A stretch of DNA of 64,000 nt from Oryzisolibacter sp. LB2S (GCF_040732315.1 NZ_CP160388.1:3128494-3192493); one strand, 5' to 3'; shown: positions 1-10,841, counted from the first letter of the stretch. Made by a program: numbers and translations. The notes: generated by a model not told the origin, from the sequence alone.

Positions 1-823
1 TGCCCCTGTACTGCTGCGGATCGAGGCGCCCCTGCTCGAGCAGGCGGCGCACGAAGTCGATGGCGCGCAGCTCGCCGAGCAGGCTGGCGTTGAAGGTGAC
101 CTCGTTCATGCGCTCCATGATCTCGGGCGCGGTGTCGGGCAGGTCCAGGTGCTCTATGGGGTTGATCTGCACCAGCAGCACGTCGGCGCACCGCGTTTCG
201 TAGATCAGCGGATAGAGCGCGGGATTGCCCGAGAACCCCCCGTCCCAGTAATGCTCGCCGTCGATGGGCACGGCCTTGAACATCAGCGGCAGGCAGGCCG
301 AAGCCATGACCGCGTCGGCCGACAGGCGCGCACCCGAGAAGATCTCGCCGCGGCCCGTGCGCACATTGGTCGCGCACACGAACACCTTGGGCACCTGCGC
401 ATGGCATGCATGGCTCAGGGCGTCGAAGTCCACCACGCGCTCGAGCAGGCCGCGCAGCGGGTTGATGCCCAGCGGGTTGGTCTGGTAGGGCGACAGCCAA
501 TGGCTCATCATGGCCAGCAGCGGATTGCCCTGCAGCGGCACGCCCCACAGCAGGCTGCCCAGGGCGCCCACACCCTTCCACAGTTCGCGAAGCGCCTCGC
601 GCGCGAGGGCGCAGCCCTCGCCGTGCGCATCGGCCGCGTCCTCGTGCCGCAGGGCGGCCTGGGCAAAGCCATGGGCCAGGGCCACGGCGTTCATGGCGCC
701 GGCGCTGGTGCCGCTGATGCCCTCGAAGACAAAGCCGCCATCCTCGAGCAGCGCATCGAGCACGCCCCAGGTGAAGGCGCCATGCGAGCCGCCACCCTGC
801 AGAGCCAGATTCAGGGTCGGCAT
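1..823 (-). CDS. Patatin-like phospholipase, C-terminus cut by window edge
   Basis: This is a putative lipid acyl hydrolase of the patatin/RssA family, which uses a Ser-Asp dyad. The reverse-strand translation starts MPTLNLALQGGGSHGAF. That gives the glycine-rich oxyanion loop (GGGSHGAF), the nucleophile elbow GTSAG near residue 40, and the catalytic Asp motif DGGFSGNP further on. All three key elements are therefore present and it looks catalytically intact. I chose the ATG at 823 because GAGG lies 8 nt upstream. An in-frame ATG at 841 overlaps the end of the preceding gene and is the alternative. The gene is transcribed after the small membrane protein at the tail of the his operon. The 3' end lies outside the window. 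The exact substrate cannot be read from sequence. Confidence 0.85.
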   Translation of the reverse strand, partial: MPTLNLALQGGGSHGAFTWGVLDALLEDGGFVFEGISGTSAGAMNAVALAHGFAQAALRHEDAADAHGEGCALAREALRELWKGVGALGSLLWGVPLQGNPLLAMMSHWLSPYQTNPLGINPLRGLLERVVDFDALSHACHAQVPKVFVCATNVRTGRGEIFSGARLSADAVMASACLPLMFKAVPIDGEHYWDGGFSGNPALYPLIYETRCADVLLVQINPIEHLDLPDTAPEIMERMNEVTFNASLLGELRAIDFVRRLLEQGRLDPQQYRG

Positions 824-833
824 CGCCGCAGCC

Positions 834-1220
834 TCAGCCATCGATGGCCTGGCCCTTGTTCATGGCCACCATGCCGCGCACGATGCGGTAGAGGAACCAG
901 ATGGAGATCAGGCCCCAGGCGATCCAGCCCGGGAAGAAGAAAAACAGCCACAGCGGCGCCGTCACCACGTACAGCAGGCCGGCCCACAGCACGGTGCTGA
1001 TGCGCCAGGAGAAATGGCTGGCCTGCCATGTGCCCTCGGCGTCGTTCTTCTTTACCAGGTCGATGACCAGGGCAATGATGAGCAGCGCCACGCCGGGCTG
1101 CGCGCCGGGCATCACGGCGCCCACGGCCACGATCAGGTGCAGGATGTAGCTGACCCAGCCCCAGGCCTTCAGGCCCTCGGCCTGCTCGTTCGGCTCCACG
1201 TCGATGATGTCGTTGCTCAC
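834..1220 (-). CDS. Small membrane protein, DUF4870-like
   Basis: This 128-residue protein has a polar N-terminus followed by several hydrophobic stretches, roughly residues 18-52 and 76-117, so probably three to four membrane helices. It resembles DUF4870-type membrane proteins, which have no assigned biochemical role. The start is a GTG ([10 protein letters not shown]) whose codon overlaps the hisE stop in a GTGA arrangement, so it is translationally coupled to hisE. A much longer upstream reading in the same frame runs through hisE in the wrong frame and is not credible. A gene of this kind after hisE is common in related beta-proteobacteria. The function is unknown. Confidence 0.7.
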   Translation of the reverse strand: MSNDIIDVEPNEQAEGLKAWGWVSYILHLIVAVGAVMPGAQPGVALLIIALVIDLVKKNDAEGTWQASHFSWRISTVLWAGLLYVVTAPLWLFFFFPGWIAWGLISIWFLYRIVRGMVAMNKGQAIDG

Positions 1221-1618
1221 GGTGCCTCTCCTTCCTCCAGGGTGCGGCCTGCCAGCTTGCGCAGCGCCTTTTCCTCGATGCCGCTCGTGCCCTCGCGGCG
1301 CTCGAGCTCGGCGATCACGTCGGCCGGCGAGAGACCGTAATGCGCCAGCGCCACCATGCTGTGGAACCACAGGTCGGCCACCTCGTACACGAGCTTGGCG
1401 GGTGCGGCGCCGTGATCGACATCCTTGGCCGCCATGACCACCTCGGTGGCCTCCTCGCCGATCTTCTTCAGAAAGGCGTCCGGCCCCTTGTGCAGCAGGC
1501 GTGCGACGTAGCTCTTCTCGGGGTCGCTGCCCAACGCGGGCTTGCGGCTCTCGATCACGGCGGCCAGGCGCGCCAGCGCGTCCTGGGATGCGGACGCCGG
1601 GGAATCGTTGCGGGACAT
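1217..1618 (-). CDS. hisE: Phosphoribosyl-ATP pyrophosphatase HisE
   Basis: HisE hydrolyses phosphoribosyl-ATP to phosphoribosyl-AMP and PPi, the second step of histidine synthesis, in the cytoplasm. The 133-residue protein shows the all-alpha MazG-like pyrophosphohydrolase signature: [14 protein letters not shown], followed by [11 protein letters not shown], with acidic Mg-binding residues in each. In this organism it is a separate polypeptide rather than fused to HisI as in enteric bacteria. It lies 5 nt downstream of hisI on the same strand and overlaps the next gene by 4 nt, consistent with one polycistronic message. Confidence 0.95.
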   Translation of the reverse strand: MSRNDSPASASQDALARLAAVIESRKPALGSDPEKSYVARLLHKGPDAFLKKIGEEATEVVMAAKDVDHGAAPAKLVYEVADLWFHSMVALAHYGLSPADVIAELERREGTSGIEEKALRKLAGRTLEEGEAP

Positions 1619-1623
1619 GGACG

Positions 1624-2022
1624 TTACCTGTAGATGGATTCGGGGTCTTTCAAGACCGGATCGACGGCCTGCCAGGCGCCGTCCTTGAGCACGCTGAAAA
1701 AGCAGCTGTGGCGCCCCGTATGGCAGGCAATGCCGGGCTCGTGGCCGAGCTGCGTTACCTTGAGCAGCACCACGTCGTTGTCGCAGTCCAGGCGCATCTC
1801 GTGCACCTGCTGCACATGGCCGGACTCCTCGCCCTTGAACCACAGCCTGCCGCGCGAGCGGCTGAAGTACACGGCGCGGCCGAGCTCGGCGGTCTTCTGC
1901 AGCGCCTCGCGGTTCATCCAGGCGAACATCAGCACGTCGCCCGTGGCGGCCTCCTGCGCGATCACGGGCACCAGGCCCTGCGCGTCCCATTTCACTTGAT
2001 CAAGCCAGTTCATGCCAGCCAT
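1624..2022 (-). CDS. hisI: Phosphoribosyl-AMP cyclohydrolase HisI
   Basis: HisI opens the adenine ring of phosphoribosyl-AMP, the third step of histidine synthesis. The translation carries the conserved [17 protein letters not shown] and [10 protein letters not shown] motifs, which contain the Cys residues that hold the catalytic zinc and the Asp cluster that binds Mg. Length is about 130 residues, normal for the monofunctional enzyme. Two ATG codons three codons apart can start it (2022, MAGMNW; 2013, MNWLDQ), neither with a strong Shine-Dalgarno sequence; the shorter form matches the usual family start. It follows hisF after a 97-nt gap containing a dispersed repeat. Confidence 0.95.
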   Translation of the reverse strand: MAGMNWLDQVKWDAQGLVPVIAQEAATGDVLMFAWMNREALQKTAELGRAVYFSRSRGRLWFKGEESGHVQQVHEMRLDCDNDVVLLKVTQLGHEPGIACHTGRHSCFFSVLKDGAWQAVDPVLKDPESIYR

Positions 2023-2057
2023 TGTCGGAGGTTTGCCCTTCTGCGGCGTTCTTGAAA

Positions 2058-2115
2058 GATTTTGATAGCTGCCAGCGCTTGTCCAGCAAGGGCTGGAGCC
2101 CGATTTGACCTCAAA
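2058..2115. repeat. Dispersed ~50-bp repeat, copy 1 (hisF/hisI gap)
   Basis: The core is TAGCTGCCAGCGCTTG followed by a short loop and CAAGGGCTGGAG, a partly palindromic sequence. It fills most of the gap between hisF and hisI. It belongs to an eleven-copy family in this window; most copies abut stop or start codons. Confidence 0.7.
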
Positions 2116-2119
2116 CCAC

Positions 2120-2899
<780 letters not shown>

Positions 2900-2961
2900 G
2901 GCAGTTGTTCTACGGCTGGGGCCGGCAAGATACCACGGCGCGGCGGCCAAAGTGGCCTGGA

Positions 2962-3975
2962 TCAGTCGGCCAGCTCGCGCGCCACGCCGTCCTGCCAGCG
3001 CCAGGCGTCCTCGCACATGGCGCGCACGTCGCGCCGGGTGCGCCAGCCCAGCAGCCGCTCGGCCAGGCTCGGGTCGGCCCAGCAGGCGGCCACGTCGCCC
3101 GGTCGGCGCGGGCCGATCTGGTAGGGCACGGGGCGGCCGCTGGCCTGCTCGAAGCCGCGCACCATCTCCAGCACCGACACGGGCCGGCCCGTGCCCAGGT
3201 TCACCGTCAGCAGGCCCGGGTGCTCGCGCAGATAGCGCAGCGCCGCCACATGGCCCTCGGCCAGGTCGCAGACATGGATGTAGTCGCGCTGGCCCGTGCC
3301 GTCGGGCGTGGGGTAGTCGTTGCCCCAGACGTTCAGAAACTCGCGCCGACCCGCCGCCACCTGGGCCACATAGGGCATGAGGTTGTTGGGCACGCCCTGC
3401 GGGTCCTCGCCGATCAGGCCGCTCTCGTGCGCGCCCACGGGATTGAAGTAGCGCAGCCGTGCGATGCGCCACTGGCCGGGCTCGCTGGCGTCCACATCGG
3501 CCAGCACCTGCTCCATCATGAGCTTGCTCCAGCCGTAAGGATTGGTGGCCGAGAGCGGAAAGTCCTCGCGGATCGGCAGGCTGGCCGGATCGCCATACAC
3601 CGTGGCCGAGGACGAGAACACGAGCTGATGCACCCCCGCCTCACGCATGACCTGCAGCAGCGTCACGGTGCCGGCGACGTTGTTCTCGTAGTAGGCCAGC
3701 GGATCGCGCACCGATTCACCCACGGCCTTGAGCGCCGCGAAGTGGATCACGGCCGTGAACCGGTGGCGCGCGAACAGCTGCCGCAGCAGGGCCGCATCAC
3801 GCACATCGCCGCGCACGCATTCGGGCACCTGGCCGGTGATGCGCCCGACACGCTCGAGCACCGAAGGCCTGCTGTTGCTGAAGTTGTCCAGCACCACGAA
3901 CGGCTCGCCCGCCTGTGCCAGCGCCACACACATGTGCGAGCCGATATAGCCCGCGCCTCCGGTTACCAATATCAC
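2962..3975 (-). CDS. galE: UDP-glucose 4-epimerase GalE
   Basis: GalE interconverts UDP-Glc/UDP-Gal, and in many bacteria UDP-GlcNAc/UDP-GalNAc, using NAD. The Rossmann motif [10 protein letters not shown] starts at residue 5. The catalytic Ser/Tyr pair is seen as SSSATVYG and [11 protein letters not shown]. The 337-residue length is standard. The start is the GTG at 3975, fixed by a strong AGGAGGT five nt upstream; longer readings into the pel promoter region lack support. The gene is divergent from pelA. Pel is a GalNAc/GalN-rich polymer, so an adjacent epimerase probably supplies UDP-GalNAc, but specificity for N-acetylated sugars is inference. Confidence 0.95.
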   Translation of the reverse strand: MILVTGGAGYIGSHMCVALAQAGEPFVVLDNFSNSRPSVLERVGRITGQVPECVRGDVRDAALLRQLFARHRFTAVIHFAALKAVGESVRDPLAYYENNVAGTVTLLQVMREAGVHQLVFSSSATVYGDPASLPIREDFPLSATNPYGWSKLMMEQVLADVDASEPGQWRIARLRYFNPVGAHESGLIGEDPQGVPNNLMPYVAQVAAGRREFLNVWGNDYPTPDGTGQRDYIHVCDLAEGHVAALRYLREHPGLLTVNLGTGRPVSVLEMVRGFEQASGRPVPYQIGPRRPGDVAACWADPSLAERLLGWRTRRDVRAMCEDAWRWQDGVARELAD

Positions 3976-3999
3976 TACCAACCTCCTGTAACAAGACTT

Positions 4000-4069
4000 T
4001 AGGTGCAATTGTGACCGCCAAACCTTCAACAAATGTGAAGTACTCACTGCGGCGCCATGTAGGTGCAAT
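4000..4069. promoter_or_regulatory. Twin direct repeat in the galE-pelA divergent region
   Basis: The 10-mer TAGGTGCAAT occurs at 4000-4009 and again at 4060-4069, exactly 60 bp apart (about six helical turns). It lies between divergent galE and pelA. Spacing on one face of the helix suits a pair of operator half-sites, but no known regulator's site was recognised. A clear sigma-70 pair for pelA could not be assigned: TTGATA at 4073 and CATAAT at 4092 are only 13 nt apart. Confidence 0.4.
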
Positions 4070-4150
4070 AACTTGATACATTCACCCTCCGCATAATCCG
4101 TGCCCCATCACAAGACCGTTCTCATCGTCAGTCGCCGGCCGACGTCCGCA

Positions 4151-6970
4151 ATGCTTTCTTCTTTTTTCCCGCAGTGGCGTGCCCGCCTGTCGTCGGTGTT
4201 GACCGCTCTGCTGCTGTCCTGCGCCGCCCATGCCGAGACGCCGGCGGTGGCCCTGTACTATGGCCATCACATCCCATTGGGAGAGCTGCGCACCTTCGAC
4301 CTCGTGGTGGTCGACCCCGATCATCCGGCCCACCAGATCAATGCCTCACGGTCCGCGCCGCGGATCTACGCCTACGCATCGGTGACCGAGGTGCAGCCCT
4401 CGCGCCCCTACTACCGGGACATTCCAGACCACTGGAAGCTGGCGCGCAACCAGGACTGGCAGTCCGATGTCGTGGACCAGAGCGTGGCGGCCTGGCCCGA
4501 TTTCTTTGCCAGCCGCGTCATCGCCCCGCTGTGGGAGCGTGGCTACCGTGGCTTCTTCCTCGACACCCTGGATTCGTATCGGCTGGCCGCAAGGTTTGAC
4601 GAGCAGGCACAGCAGCAGGGCCTGGTGCGCGTGATCGAGACTCTGCACCAGCGCTTTCCCGGCATCCGGCTGATCCTCAACCGTGGCTTTGACATCCTGC
4701 CCCGGGTGCGGGGCAAGGTCGAGATGGTGGCCGCCGAGTCGCTCTACCGGCGCTGGAACCCCACGAGCCGAAGCTACGAGGAGGTCCCCGAACAGGATCG
4801 GCAATGGCTGCTGGGGCAGTTGCGTACCGTGCAGCAGCGAGACGACCTGCCGGCGCTGGTGATCGACTACGTGGCACCGCATGACCGGGCCCTCGCGCGC
4901 TCGACGGCGCAGAAAATCCTGCGCGATGGCTTCATTCCCTGGGTCACCGACGCCCGGCTGTCCACCATCGGCATAGGCAGCATCGAACCCGTGCCACGCC
5001 GCATACTGGTGCTCTACAACGGCGACGACTCGCCCGCGCTGAACTACGCCAACGCCCATCGCTTCCTGCAGATGCCGCTGAACCACATGGGCTATGTGAC
5101 GGACTATGTGGACATACGTGGCGACCTGCCGGCCCAGGTCACGCCCGACCGCTATGCCGGTGTCGTGAGCTGGTTTTCCGGCCATATCCCCGCGTCACGC
5201 CAGGCGACCCTGAGCCAATGGCTGCGGGCACGGCTGGGCGACGGCATGCCGCTGGCGGTACTGGGCAACTGGGGCCTGGCGCCCGACGGCGCACTTTCGC
5301 GCAGCCTGGGCCTGGCCAGCGCTCCAACGGAACCTCGTGGCCCGCTGCAGCAGGCACGAATGGCCCCCATGATGGGACTGGAAGGCCCGCCCCCCCTGCC
5401 ATCACAGCAGACCGAGCTGGTACAGCTGACACCGGACATGGCACGTCAGGCGCAGCCGCTGATGGAGTTGCGCGACGCGCGTGGGCACGGCCTCCTGGCC
5501 GGTGCCATCACGCCCTGGGGCGGCTTTCTCCTCGACCCCAACGTGCTGCTGGAAATCCCCGGCACCGAAGACGCGCGCTGGCTCGTTGATCCATTTGCCT
5601 TTCTGCAACAGGCCCTGCGCCTACCCGCGATTCCCATACCCGACACCACGACAGAGAACGGACGCCGCCTGCTGCTGGCCCATGTGGATGGCGACGGCTT
5701 TCCGTCTCGGGCCGAGTTGCCGGGCAGCCCGCTGGCCGCGCAGGTGCTGCTCACGGAAATCTTCGAGAAGTACCGCATCCCACAGACCATGTCGGTCATC
5801 GAGGCCGAGGTCGCACCCCACGGCCTGCACCCCTCCCTGAGTCCGGAAATGGAAGAGATTGCGCGCAAGATGTTCCGCCTGCCACATATCGAGGTCGGCA
5901 GTCATGCGTACTCCCACCCCTTCCTGTGGGACACGAGCGTGCAGCACGGGCTGTTCAAGGACAACCCGGAGGCCGCGCAGTCGCTCGCCGTGCCCGGCTA
6001 CACCATGGATCTGGAGCGCGAGATCGTGGGCTCGACCCGCTACATCAACGAGCGCCTGGCCCCCAAGGACAAGCCAGTCAAGCTGTTTCAATGGACCGGA
6101 GACACGGCGCCCAATGCCCGCGCCCTGGAGCTGACCTACCGCGCCGGCCTGCTCAACATCAACGGCGGCGACACCTCCATCAGCCGCGACAACCCCTCGC
6201 TGACGGCCATCGGCAGCCTGGGCATACGCAAGAATGGGTTCCTGCAGGTCTACGCCCCCATCACCAATGAGAACATCTACACCAATCTCTGGACGGGGCC
6301 GTTCTATGGTTTTCAGCGCGCCATAGAGACCTTCGAGATGACCGACAGCCCACGACGCATCAAGCCCGTGGGCATCTATTACCACAGCTACTCGGCGAGC
6401 AAGCCGGCCGCGCTCAAGGCCCTGAAGAAGGTCTACGACTGGGCCCTGGCACAGCCGCTGCATCCGGTGCACGCGTCGGAGTTCACGCGCAAGGTGCAGG
6501 ATTTCTACGACTACGCCATCGCTCGCGATGGCCAGGGCTGGCGCCTGCGCAGCAGCAACGGCGCGCTGCGCACCGTCAGGCTGCCCGATGCACTTGGACT
6601 GCCCCAGCCCGGCACAAGTCAGGCGGTCGCCGGCTGGCGCCCGGGCACCGAGGGCCAATACGTGCACCTGAGCGACCCCTCGGCGCTCCTGCAGACCGGC
6701 GGTCGCGAGATCGGCACGCCGTATCTATACGAAGCCAACGCCCGCCTGGAGGAGTGGACGGCGGACGAGGACGGCCTGCGCGTGCAATTGCGGCTCCGGG
6801 GCCATGTGCCGCTCGAATTCGCGCTCGCCAACACACAGACCTGCCAGGTACGCGCCAACCAGCGCAACCTGGCCGCCCTGCGCTCCGGCGCGCAGACCCG
6901 CACTGCCGTGCAACATTTCAGGCTGCCCGATGTCGCTGCCCAGATCCAGATCCTCTGCCCAGCACGTTGA
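4151..6970 (+). CDS. pelA: Pel polysaccharide deacetylase/hydrolase PelA
   Basis: PelA is the periplasmic bifunctional enzyme of the Pel system: it partly deacetylates the GalNAc polymer and can hydrolyse it. From the ATG at 4151 a signal peptide is visible (SSVLTALLLSCAAHAE). Next comes a TIM-barrel hydrolase domain with GFFLDTLDSY (D138, D141) and AAESLY (E196), a middle Rossmann-like region, and a CE4-type deacetylase domain. The deacetylase carries HVDGDGF (D513, D515) and SHAYSH (H585, H589). The 72-residue Asp-to-His spacing equals that of Pseudomonas aeruginosa D528/H600, so both active sites look intact. An in-frame GTG at 4100 only lengthens the leader. The end overlaps pelB by 41 nt. 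Confidence 0.95.
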   Translation: MLSSFFPQWRARLSSVLTALLLSCAAHAETPAVALYYGHHIPLGELRTFDLVVVDPDHPAHQINASRSAPRIYAYASVTEVQPSRPYYRDIPDHWKLARNQDWQSDVVDQSVAAWPDFFASRVIAPLWERGYRGFFLDTLDSYRLAARFDEQAQQQGLVRVIETLHQRFPGIRLILNRGFDILPRVRGKVEMVAAESLYRRWNPTSRSYEEVPEQDRQWLLGQLRTVQQRDDLPALVIDYVAPHDRALARSTAQKILRDGFIPWVTDARLSTIGIGSIEPVPRRILVLYNGDDSPALNYANAHRFLQMPLNHMGYVTDYVDIRGDLPAQVTPDRYAGVVSWFSGHIPASRQATLSQWLRARLGDGMPLAVLGNWGLAPDGALSRSLGLASAPTEPRGPLQQARMAPMMGLEGPPPLPSQQTELVQLTPDMARQAQPLMELRDARGHGLLAGAITPWGGFLLDPNVLLEIPGTEDARWLVDPFAFLQQALRLPAIPIPDTTTENGRRLLLAHVDGDGFPSRAELPGSPLAAQVLLTEIFEKYRIPQTMSVIEAEVAPHGLHPSLSPEMEEIARKMFRLPHIEVGSHAYSHPFLWDTSVQHGLFKDNPEAAQSLAVPGYTMDLEREIVGSTRYINERLAPKDKPVKLFQWTGDTAPNARALELTYRAGLLNINGGDTSISRDNPSLTAIGSLGIRKNGFLQVYAPITNENIYTNLWTGPFYGFQRAIETFEMTDSPRRIKPVGIYYHSYSASKPAALKALKKVYDWALAQPLHPVHASEFTRKVQDFYDYAIARDGQGWRLRSSNGALRTVRLPDALGLPQPGTSQAVAGWRPGTEGQYVHLSDPSALLQTGGREIGTPYLYEANARLEEWTADEDGLRVQLRLRGHVPLEFALANTQTCQVRANQRNLAALRSGAQTRTAVQHFRLPDVAAQIQILCPAR

Positions 6971-9900
6971 GCGGCCGATACTCGCGCCCACCTGGCAGAT
7001 TGCCGTACTCACGGCCATGGCCTGCGGAGCGCTGTGGCTCATGTATCCGCGCCAGGATCTCGAACGACGCCTGGCTGCCAGCGGCGAGAGCGAACTTTCC
7101 ACGGCCTATCTGAACAACCTGCTGCGCAGCGAGCCCGGCAACCCACAACTGCGCCTGCTGCTGGCGCAGCGCCAGATTGCCCACGGCGATACCGCCAGCG
7201 CCCGTGCCACCTTGCAGCCCGCGCTGGAGTCGAGCGACCCGGCCCTGCACAGGGAGGCGCTGTGGGCCCAGTTGGAGCTGCTCTACAGCGAGTACCAGCA
7301 TGTATCGCAGCACGCACCCGACCGGCGTCTGGCGCAGCTGCACCGCCTGCGCCAGCACATTCGCCTGTTGGCCGACGAGAGTTGGCCGCCGGAGCGGCAA
7401 CGGCGACTGGCCGCGCTGGCCAGCGAGTTTGGCGAGCAGGCGATCGCCCAGGCGCTCAACCGGCAGGACGCACCGGCCGATCCACATGACGCCGCGCTGT
7501 ACTACGAGCGCGCCGCCCGTGAGGCGCTGGCCCGCGGCGACTATGAAGGCTGCGCCCAGCACTACCTGTCAGCCCGCCAGAGCGCGCCAGATCCGGAGCA
7601 GGCCAAGACCTACTACTACGCTGCCATCGCCGCATTGCGCTCGGGCAACCAGCCCGCGGCCGCGCTGGCCCTGGCCGAACGCGAAATCGGCCCGCTGGCC
7701 GACGATCCGCCAACCCTGTTCATGCTCACGCAGCTGGCACGCGCTGCCGGCAAGCCCGAGGTGGCCGAGCACTATGTCCGCCGGCTGCTGCGCATGGCCC
7801 TGGAGCAACAGGCCATCCAATGGGCGGCGGCAGAATCCAGTGACTCAAGTGCGGCACTGCAGCCCATGGTCTGGCTGGCCGAGTCCACCACACCACCCGC
7901 AGCAACGGCATATGACGACGGCGCCGGCCTGCTCGCGCACCAGGCTGCCCCGTTCGCAAGGCGGGTGGCCGACAGGCCCGGCGCACCCCACGCCCCGGCC
8001 CTGCCCTTCGACGACAAGACCTATACCCTGGGCTACGAGGTTTTCCTGGAAAACCGCAAGCTCGAGGATGCCTGGGCCATTGCCCAGGCGGCCGTGCGCC
8101 AGAACCCTTCGGACATGCGCTGGCGCGAGCGCCTCGCGCAGGTGTCGGAGTGGACACAGCGCCCCGCCATCGCGCTCGAGCACTGGCTGGTCCTGGCGCG
8201 CCAGACGAATCAGGAATCTGCCTGGCAGGCCGTGCTGCGCCTGGCGCCGGGTCAGTTCGACGATGGCGCCCTGGTGCAGGCCCTGCGCCATCAGCTGCGC
8301 AGCCGCCCCGAAGACCTGCGCCTGATGCGCGCCCTGGTCGAGGCGCAGGAGCGTCTTGGCGAACCCGAGCCCGCCATTGACTACCTGCGCCAGCATGCCC
8401 ATGGCGCGGCCGGCCTGGAACTGCTGGCACAGTTGTCCGAGCGCGCTGGCCAGCCCGAGCTGGCACTGCAGACCTGGCAGCAACTGCTGGCCGATTCCGC
8501 ACAGATCACGCCGGAGCGCGCCATGCACGCCGCCGTTCTGGCACTGCGCCAACGCCAGCCCGAGCTGGGCCTGCAGTGGCTGCAGGCGGCGCAGGAGCGC
8601 CCGCCGGCATCGAGCACGGCAGCCGCAGAACTGTGGCGCTTCACGGGCCAGCTGGCGGCCAGCCGCGAGCACCACCAGCTCGCCATCTCCGCTTATCGCA
8701 AGCTGGTGGATGGGCGCCATGCCCATTCCGCCGACTACGACGCCCTCATCCGGCTGCTGCAGCCCGAGCAGCCCCTGGAGGCCGCCGCGGTCGCGCTGCT
8801 GGCATGGCAGCAACACGACGAGCCACGGCACCTGCTCGAAGCCCTGAGTGCGTATTCCAGCCACGAACGCTGGAGCGATTTCCGCCGGGCGCTGGAACTG
8901 CTCGACCCGGCGCCCGATGCCACGCGGCGCTCGCTCGCCCGGATGAACCGATCGGCACAGTTCCTGCGGCTGATGGGAAGCTATCACCAGCACCGCGGGC
9001 AGCCAGTGCAGGCCCGTCGCCACTACGAGGCGGCGCTCAGGCTCGAGCCGACCTCAGCCGAGCTGCGCCAGGCGCTGCTGTGGCTGCTCATCGATGGCAA
9101 CGACGCGCCCGCCATCCGCGAGCTGCTCGCGGTGCATGAGCCGAGTTGGAGTACCAGCGATGATCTGCATGACGCACTGGCAGCGGCCTATCAGGCACTG
9201 TCGCTGCCTCAGATTGCGCTCACCCGCTACCTCACGCCCCATGTGGCCGCGCACCGGGATGACTTCCTCTGGCTCATGAACTATGCCGATGCGCTGGAGC
9301 AGAACCAGGAGGCCGATCGCGCCTGGCGCCTGCGCCGCCACCTGCTGTCACGGCAATGGCAGGAGGCGATGCAGGCGCGGGGCGGCAGAAACCTGACTCC
9401 TGCGCAGGCACGACAGCGCTGGCTTTCCGAGGAGGGGCTCGATGCCACCCGGCGCATCGCCCGCGCACGCCTGGTGCTGCAGCAGCGGCCCGGTGACCCC
9501 GCCCAGGAGGTGCTGCGCGAGCTGCTGCGACTGGACCAGGACGCGCAGGGCAACTACTCCAATGCCGCGGCGGAAACCGCCATCGGCTGGTTGCAGGACG
9601 CGGGCGAGTACAAGGCCGAGCGCGGCTTCCTGTGGCATCAGTACGCGCGCAGCCGCAGCCTGGGCAGCAACCGCCCCCTGTGGGCCCAGATCAGCGTGGC
9701 CCTGGCCGAGGACGACAAGGCCTCGACAGGAGAACTGCTCCAGGAGTTCGACCAGCGACTGCCGCGCTATGACCGCATCAATGCCGCGGCTGCCGCGGGC
9801 GACACGCGACTGGCGCAAAGCGCCGCGTTCGAGACGCAGGAGCAGCAGCCCGACGACCACCCGCTGCACCTGCAACTGTCCGACAGCCTGCTGGCATTCA

Positions 9901-10841
9901 GCGACCACGCGGGGATGCTCCTGCGCCGGAGCGACCTGGGCGCGATCGACGAAGACCTGACACGGGCCCAACTGCACCTGGCCATCAGCCCGCGGCTGGC
10001 ACTGGAACTCGATCTGGGTCGCCTGCAACGCCAGGTCACGGCCGCGGACCAGGTGCGCCACGCGCCCGACGAAAACATTGCCGCGGTGCTGCTGCGCTGG
10101 CGCCATCAGGACGGCGACACCCGGCTGCGGCTGGCCAGCCGCAAGGGCTATGCCGACACCACCCCCCTGACCCTGGAGCATGAGCAGCGGCTGGACAACC
10201 GCCTAACGCTGCGCGGCGAGCTTGGCTGGCAACTGCCCAGCGAGGAAAGCCTGGCACTGCGCCTGGGCGGCATGAAGACCCGCCTGGCGGCAGATCTGCG
10301 CTATCAGGCGACGCGCCAGGACAGCCTGGTGCTGTCGCACTGGCACGAACAATACCGGCTGCAGACCGGTGCCGAGGTGGGACGCGGACGCCACACGGCG
10401 CTCGAATATGCACATGCATTCCGCCAGGAAGCGCCCACCCTCGAATGGGGTGCGTTCTGGTCCACACACCAATTCGACCGCCGTCCCCTCTCGCACCTGG
10501 GGCAGCAGGGCCAGGACTTCCTCCAGCGCATCGCGCCGGCCGGCCTGGGCAGCAGTCTGGGGCCCGACTACTTCGTGCCGGACAGTTTTCGGTTCTACGG
10601 CCTGCGTCTGTCCACCAACATGCGCTTCGAGCAGGACCACACGCGCGCGCTGCGCCCCTTTGCCAGTCTGAGTCTCACGCGCCACAGCCAGCTCGGCGCG
10701 GGCTACGACCTGCGCCTGGGGCTGGCAGGCAGCGTGCTGGGCCCCGACCACCTGCGCCTGAGCTTCGGCCTGGGCAAGTCCGGGGTGCAGTCCCTTGGCC
10801 TGACCCGCGTGCTGGAACTGTCATACCGACTCCACTATTGA
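6930..10841 (+). CDS. pelB: Pel outer-membrane export protein PelB (TPR + beta-barrel)
   Basis: PelB threads Pel through the outer membrane. The 1303-residue product has an N-terminal membrane segment (about residues 18-40). A very long alpha-helical region of TPR-like repeats follows, typified by AYRKLVDG and ALRLEPTSAELRQALLW. The C-terminal third of roughly 300 residues has alternating hydrophobic strands and ends in LELSYRLHY, with a terminal aromatic residue typical of outer-membrane barrels. I start it at the ATG at 6930, inside the end of pelA, because this gives the membrane anchor near the N-terminus. It is somewhat longer than the P. aeruginosa protein, probably from extra TPRs. PelA and PelC are its known partners. 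Confidence 0.93.
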   Translation: MSLPRSRSSAQHVERPILAPTWQIAVLTAMACGALWLMYPRQDLERRLAASGESELSTAYLNNLLRSEPGNPQLRLLLAQRQIAHGDTASARATLQPALESSDPALHREALWAQLELLYSEYQHVSQHAPDRRLAQLHRLRQHIRLLADESWPPERQRRLAALASEFGEQAIAQALNRQDAPADPHDAALYYERAAREALARGDYEGCAQHYLSARQSAPDPEQAKTYYYAAIAALRSGNQPAAALALAEREIGPLADDPPTLFMLTQLARAAGKPEVAEHYVRRLLRMALEQQAIQWAAAESSDSSAALQPMVWLAESTTPPAATAYDDGAGLLAHQAAPFARRVADRPGAPHAPALPFDDKTYTLGYEVFLENRKLEDAWAIAQAAVRQNPSDMRWRERLAQVSEWTQRPAIALEHWLVLARQTNQESAWQAVLRLAPGQFDDGALVQALRHQLRSRPEDLRLMRALVEAQERLGEPEPAIDYLRQHAHGAAGLELLAQLSERAGQPELALQTWQQLLADSAQITPERAMHAAVLALRQRQPELGLQWLQAAQERPPASSTAAAELWRFTGQLAASREHHQLAISAYRKLVDGRHAHSADYDALIRLLQPEQPLEAAAVALLAWQQHDEPRHLLEALSAYSSHERWSDFRRALELLDPAPDATRRSLARMNRSAQFLRLMGSYHQHRGQPVQARRHYEAALRLEPTSAELRQALLWLLIDGNDAPAIRELLAVHEPSWSTSDDLHDALAAAYQALSLPQIALTRYLTPHVAAHRDDFLWLMNYADALEQNQEADRAWRLRRHLLSRQWQEAMQARGGRNLTPAQARQRWLSEEGLDATRRIARARLVLQQRPGDPAQEVLRELLRLDQDAQGNYSNAAAETAIGWLQDAGEYKAERGFLWHQYARSRSLGSNRPLWAQISVALAEDDKASTGELLQEFDQRLPRYDRINAAAAAGDTRLAQSAAFETQEQQPDDHPLHLQLSDSLLAFSDHAGMLLRRSDLGAIDEDLTRAQLHLAISPRLALELDLGRLQRQVTAADQVRHAPDENIAAVLLRWRHQDGDTRLRLASRKGYADTTPLTLEHEQRLDNRLTLRGELGWQLPSEESLALRLGGMKTRLAADLRYQATRQDSLVLSHWHEQYRLQTGAEVGRGRHTALEYAHAFRQEAPTLEWGAFWSTHQFDRRPLSHLGQQGQDFLQRIAPAGLGSSLGPDYFVPDSFRFYGLRLSTNMRFEQDHTRALRPFASLSLTRHSQLGAGYDLRLGLAGSVLGPDHLRLSFGLGKSGVQSLGLTRVLELSYRLHY

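Noticed and set aside
149..1340. Long plus-strand open frames over the patatin and membrane-protein genes
   Set aside because: High-GC antisense shadows; the minus strand carries full patatin motifs (GGGSHGAF, GTSAG, DGGFSGNP).
4073..4097. TTGATA and CATAAT as a pelA sigma-70 promoter
   Set aside because: The spacer is only 13 nt, outside the functional range; kept only as a note.
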